Shown in pieces: positions 16,133-24,608 of a DNA stretch of 35,944 nucleotides (its first letter is position 1; each line of letters begins with the position of its first letter). A program made the position numbers and the translations under genes. The notes under the pieces are model-generated. The model searched no databases and had not been told where the DNA came from. It saw nothing but the letters and a program-made list of their open reading frames with translations. Where the stretch lies: NCBI RefSeq assembly GCF_003194385.1, contig NZ_LAPT01000033.1, positions 1 through 35,944 on the forward strand, in the 5' to 3' direction. The stretch is from Pokkaliibacter plantistimulans (GTDB lineage Bacteria; Pseudomonadota; Gammaproteobacteria; Pseudomonadales; Balneatricaceae).

Positions 16133-17038
16133 TTATTCTTTGCCGCCGAACCAGTCGATCATTACAGGAATCAGGCGATTCAGTTCCAGTGCACTGAGGG
16201 TGAAGAGCGCATCCAGCTCCTGATCCATTGAGTCGGTCTGGGTGTTGTCCAGCTCGTCCTGCAAGCGTTCACTGGCTTGCAGGCGTTTGAGACTCAGGTC
16301 ATCGCAGAGTGTAAAGCTCAAACTGTCCTGCCAGTGCAGGCTGAGGCGCGTGGTTTGTTTGCCGGCATCAAGGTGGGTCTGTATTTCTTCACTGTCCAGC
16401 GCCTGACGACGTACGCGGATGATGCCTCCGTCTTCCTGCGGGTCGCGCAGTTCACACTCATCACCGACAGTAACATCGCCGGGCAACGTGCTGAAATCGT
16501 TCAGCCAGGTGGTCATGACTGCCTGTGGTGCCTGTTTGACGCGTGGTGGAATCACTGGCAGTGAGCCCAGCCCTTCACGTAAAAGATTAAGCAGAGGTTC
16601 TGCTTTGGCGTAACTGGCGGTGTCGACGGCCAGCCATCCCTGTGAAGGGGCAATGCACACAAAGAAATGCTGATGGCGGCTGAAAGCACGAGGTAGCAAT
16701 TCAAGAATGACCTGATCTTTCAGGTCCTGCCGCTCTTTCCGCGTAGGGCGGCGGCCTTGTTCGTCTTCGATCTTTTCCAGCTTCTCCTGCAGGTTTTCGT
16801 TGACGACCTGGCTTGGCAGCAGCTTTTCCTGACGTTTGGCTTTCAGCAGGTAGAAGCCCTGGCTTTGCAGATTGAACACCTGAGGATCATTCTGCATCGG
16901 GCTGACCCAGCCCAGTCGTTCCTGTTCCTGGCTGGAGCAAGGCTGAAACCGATGGGCTTCCAGGGCCTGATGCAACTGCTCATCGTCGAGCTCAAAAGGC
17001 TGGCTGAAGGTATAAATGATCAAATTGCGAAATAGCAT
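16133..17038 (-). CDS. rdgC: Recombination-associated protein RdgC
   Basis: 301-aa nucleoid-associated DNA-binding protein that forms a ring dimer around DNA and restrains RecA. Recognised over its whole length: the MLFRNLIIYTFSQPFELD opening, the LGWVSPMQ block, LLKAKRQEKLLPSQVVNENL, TRKERQDLKDQV, and the LDSEEIQTHLDAGKQ segment. Length equals the usual 300-303. The ATG at 17038 has only a weak upstream GGGTGA. It stands alone on its transcript unit, with 244 nt before msrA and about 200 nt after to the transporter. Confidence 0.96.
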   Translation of the reverse strand: MLFRNLIIYTFSQPFELDDEQLHQALEAHRFQPCSSQEQERLGWVSPMQNDPQVFNLQSQGFYLLKAKRQEKLLPSQVVNENLQEKLEKIEDEQGRRPTRKERQDLKDQVILELLPRAFSRHQHFFVCIAPSQGWLAVDTASYAKAEPLLNLLREGLGSLPVIPPRVKQAPQAVMTTWLNDFSTLPGDVTVGDECELRDPQEDGGIIRVRRQALDSEEIQTHLDAGKQTTRLSLHWQDSLSFTLCDDLSLKRLQASERLQDELDNTQTDSMDQELDALFTLSALELNRLIPVMIDWFGGKE

Positions 17039-17188
17039 CAGTCACCCGCTTGGTGGTCATGCCGGTATCTATCAGGCACCGGTGCAGTGAATGGCAATCA
17101 GCGATAAGGAATGAGTCTCATCGGCATTTAACTGGATATTTGCACAGTTGTGCGGGCCCTATTGTACTCATGACGCGAGCAGTTGCCA

Positions 17189-17222
17189 GTCATCTTCCGG
17201 CTCTGTTCAGCAGGAAGATGAC
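17189..17222. other. 10-bp perfect inverted repeat upstream of rdgC
   Basis: GTCATCTTCC (17189-17198) and GGAAGATGAC (17213-17222), separated by 14 nt, in the msrA-rdgC gap. No T-tract follows on either strand. It could be a non-canonical msrA transcript end or an operator for rdgC. Confidence 0.4.
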
Positions 17223-17282
17223 GGCTGCTCTGTTATTGAACGGTATGCAGAGAGGTGAAGGGGATTCCGAGGTGCAGCGAGA

Positions 17283-17912
17283 TCAGATAGGGCAGGTCAC
17301 CCCGGTGCCACCCAGTCCACAGTAACCCTGCGGATTCTTGTCCAGATATTGCTGGTGATAGTCTTCTGCGTAGAAAAATTCAGGCGCCTGCATAATTTCG
17401 GTGGTGATGGCACCGAAGCCTGCGTCCTGCAGTTTGCTGGCAAAGGCTTCACGGCTATCCAGTGCCTGTTGCAGCTGCTCGTCCGAAAAGGTGTAGATAC
17501 CGGAGCGGTATTGAGTACCGATGTCACCGCCCTGGCGCATGCCTTGCGTCGGGTTGTGTACTTCCCAGAACACTTTCAGCAGGTTCTGATAGGAAGTCTG
17601 CTGTGGATCGAACACCACCAGTACGACCTCATTGTGGCCCGTCAGACCGGTACAGACTTCGTCATAGGTGGGGTTGGGTGTCAGGCCGCCCGCGTAACCA
17701 ACCGCAGTGCTATATACCCCGGATTGCTGCCAGAATTTACGCTCAGCCCCCCAGAAGCATCCCAGGCCAAATAACGCGCACTCCATGCCTGCGGGAAAAG
17801 GAGCCTTCAGCGGGGTACCCAGAACGGTGTGCTTGTCAGCGACAGGCATCGACTGCACGCGGCCGGGCAGGGCTTCCTCGGCAGTGGGCATTTCCAGTTT
17901 CTTCTGACGCAT
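17283..17912 (-). CDS. msrA: Peptide methionine (S)-S-oxide reductase
   Basis: 209-aa repair enzyme that reduces the S epimer of methionine sulfoxide in proteins using thioredoxin. The catalytic Cys is C52 in [32 protein letters not shown], the [17 protein letters not shown] block and YYAED-like [23 protein letters not shown] follow. Two C-terminal Cys (in GYCGLGG and TCPI) match the resolving cysteines of the E. coli-type enzyme. The start at 17912 has AGAGG upstream and gives the E. coli-like N-terminus; the frame is open further to 17975. A separate msrB lies at 34545. Confidence 0.95.
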   Translation of the reverse strand: MRQKKLEMPTAEEALPGRVQSMPVADKHTVLGTPLKAPFPAGMECALFGLGCFWGAERKFWQQSGVYSTAVGYAGGLTPNPTYDEVCTGLTGHNEVVLVVFDPQQTSYQNLLKVFWEVHNPTQGMRQGGDIGTQYRSGIYTFSDEQLQQALDSREAFASKLQDAGFGAITTEIMQAPEFFYAEDYHQQYLDKNPQGYCGLGGTGVTCPI

Positions 17913-18198
17913 ACAAACCTCTACATACTGCGTTTGAATAGGGGGATCAAACCTGTGCCAGCGGCGCACGTGCATTTCGCGATACTGGAAGGAACGATCG
18001 TGGGCAGGTTAGTCTGCCGAGAGCCTTATTGTGGGTACGATTCAGTAACTATCAAGGGGTAGAGGGGGGATTGAGAATGTCCGGTGGAGGGTTCTGATGC
18101 TGATCTCTGTCTGTAGTGGTCAATGGTCTGAGCAGCCAGAGTAATATGTCCATCTTCTGTTGCGAAACCGTTCACCGAACAGAGAAGCGAGTGCGGAA

Positions 18199-18221
18199 CC
18201 TGATCCCGTCGCGAGATCAGG
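18199..18221. other. Hairpin downstream of the HD-GYP gene
   Basis: CCTGATC-ccgtcgcga-GATCAGG, a 7-bp stem starting 13 nt beyond the stop codon of the HD-GYP gene. There is no T-tract on the minus strand, so termination there would be non-canonical. Confidence 0.3.
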
Positions 18222-18233
18222 CGTAATCGAAAG

Positions 18234-19235
18234 TCAGATATAGATTTCGAAGTCGAGGGTGGGGAATTTTTCACCCGGTATAAAGGGGCCGCGCAGGACA
18301 TCCTGGGGTGGTGCACCGAGACGCGATTCCAGCCAGGTATCTTCCGGGGGTAAATGTTCATTGCGTCCAGTATGAAAGACGGTGCGCACCACCGCGGGTT
18401 GGCGGGTTTTAGCCGCCAGCTTCATCACAAAGCCAATTTTTCCGCTTTGTAGTTCAACCAGAGAACCTACCGGGAACACGCCCATGCAGGTTATGAAACG
18501 GGTTACTACCTCAGGATCGAAACGCGTGTTTTTGAGCTGCAGAATGGTTTTTAGTACCGCTGCCGGAGGGCGGGCTCCCTTGTGAAAGCGATCCACAGTC
18601 ATTGCATCATAGGTATTGACCACTGCCGCCATACGACCGTAAAGGCTGATTTTTTTACCTTTCAATCCGTAGGGATAGCCGCTGCCGTCGAAATTCTCGT
18701 AATTCTGAGTAGCGACCGTCATGGTTAAGGGAGAAACATCGGGTAAATCGCGCAGAAGCGATTCGCAATAGAGTGGGCTCTGGCGAATAACTTTAAATTC
18801 ATCAGGGGTCAGCTTGTCCGTTTTATCGCGAATACGCTGAGGGATCAGCATCATGCCAATATCATGGAGCAACCCCCCGGTGATCAGTTCACTGATCATG
18901 GAGGATTTCATTCCCAGAAACAGGCCGAAATTACCCAGCAGAATGGCGACGTTAACGGAGTGCTCATAAAGGTAGTTCTCGGGGCTGCGCAGGCGACCGA
19001 CGCAGATCAGCGCATCGGCATTGCGATCCAGAGAGCGCTGAATGAGTTGGGAGCAGTTGGCTACTGCGCTGTAGTCAACAGGCGCTTGATTTTGCACATT
19101 GAGGCTAACGCCGCGTAGCAGATTGACGGCTTTTTGGTGAATGGCACGGGCACTGATTAGCTCGACTTCAAAGTCGCGCGGCTTGCCCTTACCGGGTGGG
19201 ACGCCATCAGTGGTGGGCTCTGCAACATTGCTCAA
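18234..19235 (-). CDS. HD-GYP domain protein with degenerate metal site
   Basis: 333-aa cytosolic protein related to cyclic-di-GMP phosphodiesterases, with about 85 N-terminal residues before the HD-GYP core and about 110 after it. Seen in the core: H92 (EHSVNVAI), H124-D125 (LLHDIGMM), the GYP motif DGSGYP at 183-188, and D210 (NTYDAMT). Missing: the His of the usual RxHP block is S153 (RQSPLY), and the HHE pair is N178-Y179 (QNYENFDG). Three expected metal ligands are therefore gone, so c-di-GMP hydrolysis is doubtful; it may bind nucleotide or act as a scaffold. It starts at TTG 19235 with AAGGAG 8 nt upstream. It stands alone, divergent from the importer operon. Confidence 0.85.
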   Translation of the reverse strand: MSNVAEPTTDGVPPGKGKPRDFEVELISARAIHQKAVNLLRGVSLNVQNQAPVDYSAVANCSQLIQRSLDRNADALICVGRLRSPENYLYEHSVNVAILLGNFGLFLGMKSSMISELITGGLLHDIGMMLIPQRIRDKTDKLTPDEFKVIRQSPLYCESLLRDLPDVSPLTMTVATQNYENFDGSGYPYGLKGKKISLYGRMAAVVNTYDAMTVDRFHKGARPPAAVLKTILQLKNTRFDPEVVTRFITCMGVFPVGSLVELQSGKIGFVMKLAAKTRQPAVVRTVFHTGRNEHLPPEDTWLESRLGAPPQDVLRGPFIPGEKFPTLDFEIYI

Positions 19236-19358
19236 CGTCGTATCTCCTTGAGCATTACGGTGTTACCGAGTTGAATGTCAGGCCGCTATATGTATCACTT
19301 TTCGTAACAGTTAGCACCTAGTCTAAGATCTATTAGCGGTCAGCGGCAGCAAAAGTGT

Positions 19359-19374
19359 AGCGAAACGTTTGCCT
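19359..19374. promoter_or_regulatory. Candidate PurR/LacI-family operator
   Basis: AGCGAAACGTTTGCCT; on the minus strand AGGCAAACGTTTCGCT, which agrees with the enterobacterial PurR pattern ANGCAAACGTTTNCNT at every fixed position but one. It lies 124 nt upstream of the HD-GYP gene and 444 nt upstream of the importer. LacI-family sites share this shape, so the protein that binds is not certain. Confidence 0.45.
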
Positions 19375-19737
19375 GTTTTTGGTGCGGCCTGTCTTGGGGG
19401 TGAGCAAAAATGTATCCAAACGGTCAAGTTAACGATTCTCCTGCTCTGTACTGCTTTTGGTCTACCACAAGAACGATTGCAAGAGCGTAGGCGGTAAGCA
19501 TTGTTCAGGAAGAATTTTTATATTTCCTGACCACTTGGCCAAGTTGTTGCATCTGTCCCGGCTGATTTGTCAGAGAGCAGCTCTTGATAAGAGCTGGCTG
19601 CCAATCGGACACAGGCATTTTCAGTGCGAGGCACGTTAAATGGCTGATTGACGAGATGATGGTGCATTGTTTTTTAACCAATCTGACGGTTTTTTTTTAC
19701 TTAAAAACGGGCGGACATTACTATTGACGCCCTTTCG

Positions 19738-19760
19738 GCAGCTGAAAGCCATTCAGCTGC
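19738..19760 (+). other. Leader hairpin upstream of the BMP-protein gene
   Basis: GCAGCTGAA-agcca-TTCAGCTGC, a perfect 9-bp stem with a 5-nt loop, in the transcribed leader. It is not followed by a T-run, so it looks like a structured 5' end or part of a regulatory RNA and not a terminator. Confidence 0.4.
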
Positions 19761-19817
19761 TGTTTCGACATTTCGATGCTACTTTTGTTAATAACTATTC
19801 AAGCTTGAAGGTGAGCT

Positions 19818-20807
19818 ATGAAACGAACTCTGATGGCTGCTGCTGTTGCAATGACCGTTTCTCTCGGGGCGCAGGCAGCTGACGTTAGCCCTGCTGTCGT
19901 GTATGACATGGGCGGTAAGTTTGACAAGTCGTTCAACGAGGCGGTTTCCAAGGGTGTCAAACGTTACGCCGACGAAACGGGGGCTGAGGTCAAGGAGTTC
20001 GAGCCTGCCAACGACTCTCAGATTGAACAGGGCCTGCGTCGCATGGCCAAGCGCGGTAGTAATCCGGTTATCGCAGTAGGCTTCAATCAGGCCCATGCTC
20101 TCGAAAAGGTAGCTACCGAGTTCCCCGATACTCACTTCGCCATTATCGACATGGTAGTAGATAAACCTAACGTTGAGTCCATCGTATTCAAGGAGCACGA
20201 AGGTTCCTTCCTGGTGGGTGCGTTGGCAGCCATGGCCAGCAAAACTGGCAAAGTCGGCTTTGTGGGTGGCATGGATATCGGCCTGATTCGTAAGTTTGAA
20301 TGTGGTTACGAGCAGGGTGCCAAGTTTGTTAACCCCGGCATCGAAGTCTTCCAGAACATGACTGGCTCGACGCCTGCAGCCTGGAATAACCCTGGTAAAG
20401 GTGGTGAGCTGGCCAAGAGTCAGTTTGATCGTGGCGCAGATGTGGTATTTGCTGCCGCAGGCGGTACCGGCATCGGTGTCTATCAGGCTGCTAAAGATGA
20501 AGGCAAGTATGCCATCGGCGTTGACTCTAACCAGAACTATCTGCATCCCGGCACCATGCTGACTTCGATGGTCAAGAGTGTCGACGTAGCTGCCTATAAC
20601 ACCATCAAGGAAGTGGCTGACGGTAGCTGGAAGCCCGGTGTGAAAGTACTGGGTCTGGCGGAAAACGGCGTGTCCTGGGCGTATGATGAGTACAACAAGG
20701 ACCTGGTCACTGCCGACATGAAAGCCAAGATGGATTCCATCCAGCAGGACATCATCTCCGGCAAGATCAAAGTTCACGATTACATGTCCAACAACGCCTG
20801 CGAGTAA
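19818..20807 (+). CDS. BMP-family periplasmic substrate-binding protein (probable nucleoside importer)
   Basis: 329-aa periplasmic binding protein of the Bmp/Med/PnrA family. A signal peptide with charged KR, a hydrophobic core and AQA-AD cleavage opens the protein; there is no lipobox, unlike many Bmp proteins that are lipoproteins. Family blocks: VVYDMGGKFDKSFNEAV (ligand loop), PVIAVGFNQAHALEKVA, FKEHEGSFLVGALAA, GFVGGMDIGLIRKFECGYEQGA, FAAAGGTGIGVYQAA, IGVDSNQNYL and MLTSMVKSVD. These match the purine-nucleoside-binding group, though the ligand is inferred. The ribosome binding site is AAGGTGAG. First gene of a four-gene importer operon. Confidence 0.93.
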   Translation: MKRTLMAAAVAMTVSLGAQAADVSPAVVYDMGGKFDKSFNEAVSKGVKRYADETGAEVKEFEPANDSQIEQGLRRMAKRGSNPVIAVGFNQAHALEKVATEFPDTHFAIIDMVVDKPNVESIVFKEHEGSFLVGALAAMASKTGKVGFVGGMDIGLIRKFECGYEQGAKFVNPGIEVFQNMTGSTPAAWNNPGKGGELAKSQFDRGADVVFAAAGGTGIGVYQAAKDEGKYAIGVDSNQNYLHPGTMLTSMVKSVDVAAYNTIKEVADGSWKPGVKVLGLAENGVSWAYDEYNKDLVTADMKAKMDSIQQDIISGKIKVHDYMSNNACE

Positions 20808-20819
20808 TCAGCTAATCTC

Positions 20820-22409
20820 ATGACTGTGCATACCTCACAGCCGGCCGGGTCGAAAGACCCGGCTTCAGCGGCATCATCCCCGCCTGCACTGGAGCTGATC
20901 AATATCAGCAAGCGCTTTGGTGCCGTGCAGGCCAACAAGAATATCTCCCTCAGCGTACCAGCCGGCACCATTCAAGGTATTGTCGGTGAGAACGGTGCAG
21001 GCAAGTCGACCCTGATGAGCATCATCTACGGTTTTTACGAAGCCGATGAAGGGCAAGTCAAGGTAGACGGCAAAGTCTGTACCATTCGCTCCTCGCAGGA
21101 TGCTATCCGTGCGGGTATCGGGATGGTGCATCAGCATTTCATGCTGGTGGATAACTTCAGCGTTATCGAGAACGTCATGCTGGGGGCTGAGGGCGGAGCA
21201 CTGCTGCGCCAGGGCCGCGAGCACGTGCGCAATGAGCTATTGCGTCTGGGTCGTGAGTACAATCTCGAAGTGGATCCGGATGCCATTGTTGGCGAGTTGT
21301 CTGTGGGGTTGCAGCAGCGGGTAGAAATACTCAAGGCGTTGTATCGCGGTGCGCGCATTCTGATACTGGATGAGCCTACCGGGGTATTGACGCCGCAGGA
21401 GACTGACGAGCTGTTCCGCATTCTGTTCTCGCTGCGTGAACAGGGCGTCACGGTCATCCTGATTACCCATAAGCTGCGTGAGATTATCGATGCCACCACC
21501 CAGGTTGCCGTCATGCGCGCAGGTGAAGTGGTGGCTCATCGTCTGACGGCGCAAACCAGTAAGGAAGAGCTGGCCGAGTTGATGGTCGGACGCAAGGTGC
21601 TGCTGCAGGTAAACAAGGCAGATGCTCAGGCCGGTCAGGTACTGATGGAGGTGTCGCACCTGTGCGTCAATGATGCGCAGGGTGTTCGTCGGGTCAAGGA
21701 TGTCAGCTTCCAGTTGCGCGCTGGTGAGGTGGTAGGGATTGCCGGGGTGTCTGGTAACGGCCAGAGCGAACTGCTTGAGGCCATGTCGGGCATTCTTCCG
21801 GTCGGAAGCGGTACCATTACCCTGGGTGGCGCCAGCATCTCGGCCGAGTCGCCCAAGGATCCTGCTCAACTGCGGGAACTGGGGTTGGCCCATGTGCCTG
21901 AAGATCGTCATCGAATGGGCGTGGTAACGGCCTTCTCTGCCAAGGAGTCGGCAATACTCGGTCACCATCATTACCCTGAATTCAATGGCAAAGTGCTGAT
22001 GAATCAGGAGGCAATTCTCAGCTCATACAAGGAAAAGGCGGAGACTTACGATATTCGTCCGCGTGATCCTCATCTCAAGTCCGCCAACTTCTCTGGTGGT
22101 AATCAGCAAAAAATCGTCCTGGCGCGAGAAATGGAGCACGATCCGGCAGTGTTGCTGATCGGTCAGCCGACGCGTGGTGTGGATATTGGAGCCATCGAGT
22201 TCATTCACCAGCGCATCATAGCGATGCGTGACGCTGGCAAGGCCATTCTGCTGGTGTCGGTGGAGCTGGAAGAGATCATGTCGGTCAGCGATCGCATTCT
22301 AGTGATGTGCGATGGCCAAATTACTGGTGAAGTTAACGCTTCTGAGGCCAATGAGCGGACTCTGGGTCTGTTGATGGCTAACGCTCAGCAAGAAGAGGTG
22401 AGCGCATGA
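20820..22409 (+). CDS. ABC transporter ATP-binding protein with two ATPase domains (nucleoside-type importer)
   Basis: 529-aa twin ATPase of the sugar/nucleoside importer class. Domain 1: Walker A GENGAGKS at residues 56-63, signature LSVGLQQRVEI, Walker B ILILDEPTGVLTPQE. Domain 2: P-loop GVSGNGQSE, where the usual Lys is absent, signature FSGGNQQKIVLARE, and the QPTRGVDIGA block in the Walker B area. A weak second P-loop is normal in this class. The first 22 residues form a low-complexity lead. It begins 12 nt after the binding-protein stop, with only a weak ribosome binding site, and overlaps the next permease by 4 nt (ATGA). Confidence 0.94.
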   Translation: MTVHTSQPAGSKDPASAASSPPALELINISKRFGAVQANKNISLSVPAGTIQGIVGENGAGKSTLMSIIYGFYEADEGQVKVDGKVCTIRSSQDAIRAGIGMVHQHFMLVDNFSVIENVMLGAEGGALLRQGREHVRNELLRLGREYNLEVDPDAIVGELSVGLQQRVEILKALYRGARILILDEPTGVLTPQETDELFRILFSLREQGVTVILITHKLREIIDATTQVAVMRAGEVVAHRLTAQTSKEELAELMVGRKVLLQVNKADAQAGQVLMEVSHLCVNDAQGVRRVKDVSFQLRAGEVVGIAGVSGNGQSELLEAMSGILPVGSGTITLGGASISAESPKDPAQLRELGLAHVPEDRHRMGVVTAFSAKESAILGHHHYPEFNGKVLMNQEAILSSYKEKAETYDIRPRDPHLKSANFSGGNQQKIVLAREMEHDPAVLLIGQPTRGVDIGAIEFIHQRIIAMRDAGKAILLVSVELEEIMSVSDRILVMCDGQITGEVNASEANERTLGLLMANAQQEEVSA

Positions 22410-23506
22410 GTCAACCCGCTGGTGCATTGCCTGGTTGGGCGAACAAGGCGTTATTGCCTGCACTGAATATTATTTCTGCGTTTCTGGTAACGGGCATTGT
22501 ATTCCTGATGATCGGCGAAAGCCCGATTGAAGCGGCCAAAATCATGCTTTATGGCGCATTTGGCTATCAGGAAGGGTTCGGTTACACCCTGTATTACACC
22601 ACTAACTTTATATTCACTGGCCTTGCGGTAGCTGTCGCCTTTCATGCCGGTCTGTTCAATATCGGTGGGGAAGGTCAGGCCTATATAGGTGGATTAGGGG
22701 CTGGATTAGCCTGTCTGGCATTGGATGCTTATCTGCCTGCCTGGATTCTGATTCCGCTGGCAGTGGTTGCCAGTGCGCTGTTCGGGGCGGCCTGGGCCTT
22801 TTTGCCCGGCTATCTGCAGGCCAGGCGTGGGAGTCATGTGGTTATCACCACGATCATGTTTAACTTTCTGGCTTCGTCGCTGATGGTGTATCTGCTGTCC
22901 CATGTGCTGAAAGACCCGGGTCAGATGTCATCTTCCAGCCGGGAGTTTGCAGAAGTGGCCTGGCTGCCCTTTATCCACAATATGCTTGCGGGAATGGGTA
23001 TCAGCTTCGATGAGTCACCATTGAACGTCTCGTTTTTTCTGGCGCTGGTTTGCTGCGTGCTGGTCTGGTTGCTGATCTGGCGTACGCGCTGGGGTTACGA
23101 GCTGCGCACGGTGGGCAGCAATAGCACAGCGGCGGTATATGCCGGTATCAAGCCGGCCAAGGTGATTATCTGGGTAATGTGCTTGTCAGGTGCTCTGGCC
23201 GGGCTGGTTGGGGTCAACGAGATTCTGGGCGTGCAGCACCGTCTGTTACTGGACTTCAGTGCCGGTTATGGATTCGTCGGTATCGCCGTGGCGTTGATGG
23301 GGCGCAATCATCCTGTCGGTATCGTTCTGGCCAGCTTGCTGTTTGGCGCGCTCTATCAGGGCGGCGCCGAGCTTGCGTTTGATATGCCCAATATCACCCG
23401 TGACATGGTGGTGATGATTCAGGGTCTGATCATTCTGTTCTGCGGTGCGCTGGAGTTTATGTATCGGCCTTTGCTGGTGCGTTTGTTGTCCAGTAAGGCT
23501 GCATAA
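22406..23506 (+). CDS. ABC transporter permease 1 (nucleoside-type importer)
   Basis: 366-aa inner-membrane permease of the BPD_transp_2 family, with about ten hydrophobic segments. The typical block FIFTGLAVAVAFHAGLFNIGGEGQ is followed by GAAWAFLPGYLQARRGSHVVITTIMFN. The late region has LRTVGSNSTAAVYAGIKPAKVI and SGALAGLVGVNEILG, conserved coupling-helix neighbourhoods of this family. It is translationally coupled to the ATPase gene by ATGA overlap, and the second permease starts 12 nt after its stop. It pairs with that permease to form the heterodimeric channel. Confidence 0.93.
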   Translation: MSQPAGALPGWANKALLPALNIISAFLVTGIVFLMIGESPIEAAKIMLYGAFGYQEGFGYTLYYTTNFIFTGLAVAVAFHAGLFNIGGEGQAYIGGLGAGLACLALDAYLPAWILIPLAVVASALFGAAWAFLPGYLQARRGSHVVITTIMFNFLASSLMVYLLSHVLKDPGQMSSSSREFAEVAWLPFIHNMLAGMGISFDESPLNVSFFLALVCCVLVWLLIWRTRWGYELRTVGSNSTAAVYAGIKPAKVIIWVMCLSGALAGLVGVNEILGVQHRLLLDFSAGYGFVGIAVALMGRNHPVGIVLASLLFGALYQGGAELAFDMPNITRDMVVMIQGLIILFCGALEFMYRPLLVRLLSSKAA

Positions 23507-23518
23507 GGAGAAGCACTC

Positions 23519-24490
23519 ATGGATTTTTATGTGATTGCGGTGCTGACCCTTGATGCGACCGTCAGGGTCTCGGCGCCATTGATTTTGGCTGCGCTGGCCG
23601 GGTTGTTCTCAGAACGCTCCGGTGTGGTGGATATCAGTCTGGAAGGCAAGATGCTGGCAGGCGCTTTTACTGCAGCCTGTGTTGCTTACCTGGCTAACTC
23701 TGCGTGGATGGGGTTGGCGGCAGCCATAGTGGTGTCCTGGTCGCTGGCCATGTTGCATGGCTTTGCCTGTATCACCCACAGGGGTAATCAGGTAGTGAGT
23801 GGGGTGGCTATCAATATTCTGGTTGCTGGCCTGTCCATTGTGCTGGGGCTGGTGTGGTTCCATCAGGGCGGGCAGACTCCCAATCTACCAAATACAGCAC
23901 GATTCACCGAAATCGTGTTGCCCGGAGCTGAAGCTGTCAAAAATGTGCCTGTGCTGGGTGAGTTGTACTACGAGCTGATCGGTGGGCACAACATTCTGGT
24001 ATACATCGCGTTCGCAGCCGTGCCTGTAGTCTGGTGGATTGTCTATCGTAGTCGTTTCGGCTTGCGTCTGCGGGCTGTGGGTGAAAACCCCAAGGCTGTC
24101 GATACTGCGGGTATTTCCGTTGCCTGGCTGCGTTACCGGGCTCTGATGCTCAATGGCGTGCTGTGTGGAATGGCTGGCGCCTATATATCCACGGCTCAGA
24201 ATGCGCAATTTGTCCGTGATATGACAGCTGGTCAGGGCTATATGGCATTGGCAGCACTGATTTTCGGTAAATGGCGCCCTGTGCCCGTGATGTTTGCTTG
24301 CCTGTTGTTTGGCTTCCTTGATGCGGTGGCGGTTCGCCTGCAAGGGGTCGAAGTGCCTGGCATTGGCGTGGTGCCAGTACAGCTGATCGAATCACTGCCT
24401 TATATACTGACGGTGGTACTGCTAGCTGGCTTTATCGGCAAGGCCATCGCTCCTAAGGCAATTGGCGAGCCTTATACCAAAGAGCGTTAA
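23519..24490 (+). CDS. ABC transporter permease 2 (nucleoside-type importer)
   Basis: 323-aa inner-membrane permease, also BPD_transp_2, shorter than its partner, as in other Bmp-type operons. Family blocks: APLILAALAGLFSERSGVVDISLEGKMLAGAF, HRGNQVVSGVAINILVAGL, FGLRLRAVGENPKAVDTAGISV, LNGVLCGMAGAYISTAQ and GQGYMALAALIFGKWRP. A clear AAGGAG site sits before the ATG. Last gene of the operon, closed by the terminator at 24545-24580. No purine salvage enzyme follows, so the ligand must be inferred from the binding protein alone. Confidence 0.93.
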   Translation: MDFYVIAVLTLDATVRVSAPLILAALAGLFSERSGVVDISLEGKMLAGAFTAACVAYLANSAWMGLAAAIVVSWSLAMLHGFACITHRGNQVVSGVAINILVAGLSIVLGLVWFHQGGQTPNLPNTARFTEIVLPGAEAVKNVPVLGELYYELIGGHNILVYIAFAAVPVVWWIVYRSRFGLRLRAVGENPKAVDTAGISVAWLRYRALMLNGVLCGMAGAYISTAQNAQFVRDMTAGQGYMALAALIFGKWRPVPVMFACLLFGFLDAVAVRLQGVEVPGIGVVPVQLIESLPYILTVVLLAGFIGKAIAPKAIGEPYTKER

Positions 24491-24544
24491 AGCTATGTGT
24501 GGGTGATGTCAGTCATTGGCATCACCTGCACATTTTCAATGATG

Positions 24545-24580
24545 AAAAACGGCGCAACCTTCAGAAGGGGCGCCGTTTTT
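24545..24580. terminator. Bidirectional rho-independent terminator
   Basis: AAAAACGGCGC and GCGCCGTTTTT form an 11-bp stem around a loop of about 14 nt, with A- and T-tracts at the two sides. It serves the importer operon on plus and the GT2-like gene on minus. Confidence 0.92.
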
Positions 24581-24608
24581 GTTTGTACGAGAACAGGTAG
24601 CAGGGCGA

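Larger units (their letters stand above)
19236..19817. promoter_or_regulatory. Long leader and control region before the BMP importer
   Basis: 582 nt without a convincing gene (one 60-codon frame at 19457 has no recognisable features). It holds a PurR-like palindrome (19359-19374), a hairpin CAGCTCTT-gat-AAGAGCTG (19578-19596), a T9 run after a weak AACC/GGTT stem (about 19678-19698), a GGGCG/CGCCC pairing (19709-19732) and a 9-bp hairpin (19738-19760) ending 57 nt before the importer's ATG. I could not place a confident promoter. Confidence 0.4.

Noticed and set aside
19457-19639. 60-aa frame in the importer leader
   Set aside because: No clear ribosome binding site, no recognisable composition, and hairpins run through it. 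A leader peptide is possible but not supported.
19788-20777. 329-aa open frame on the minus strand covering the BMP-protein gene
   Set aside because: It is an antisense shadow. The plus-strand gene has a signal peptide, family motifs, a ribosome binding site and an operon; the antisense frame has none.
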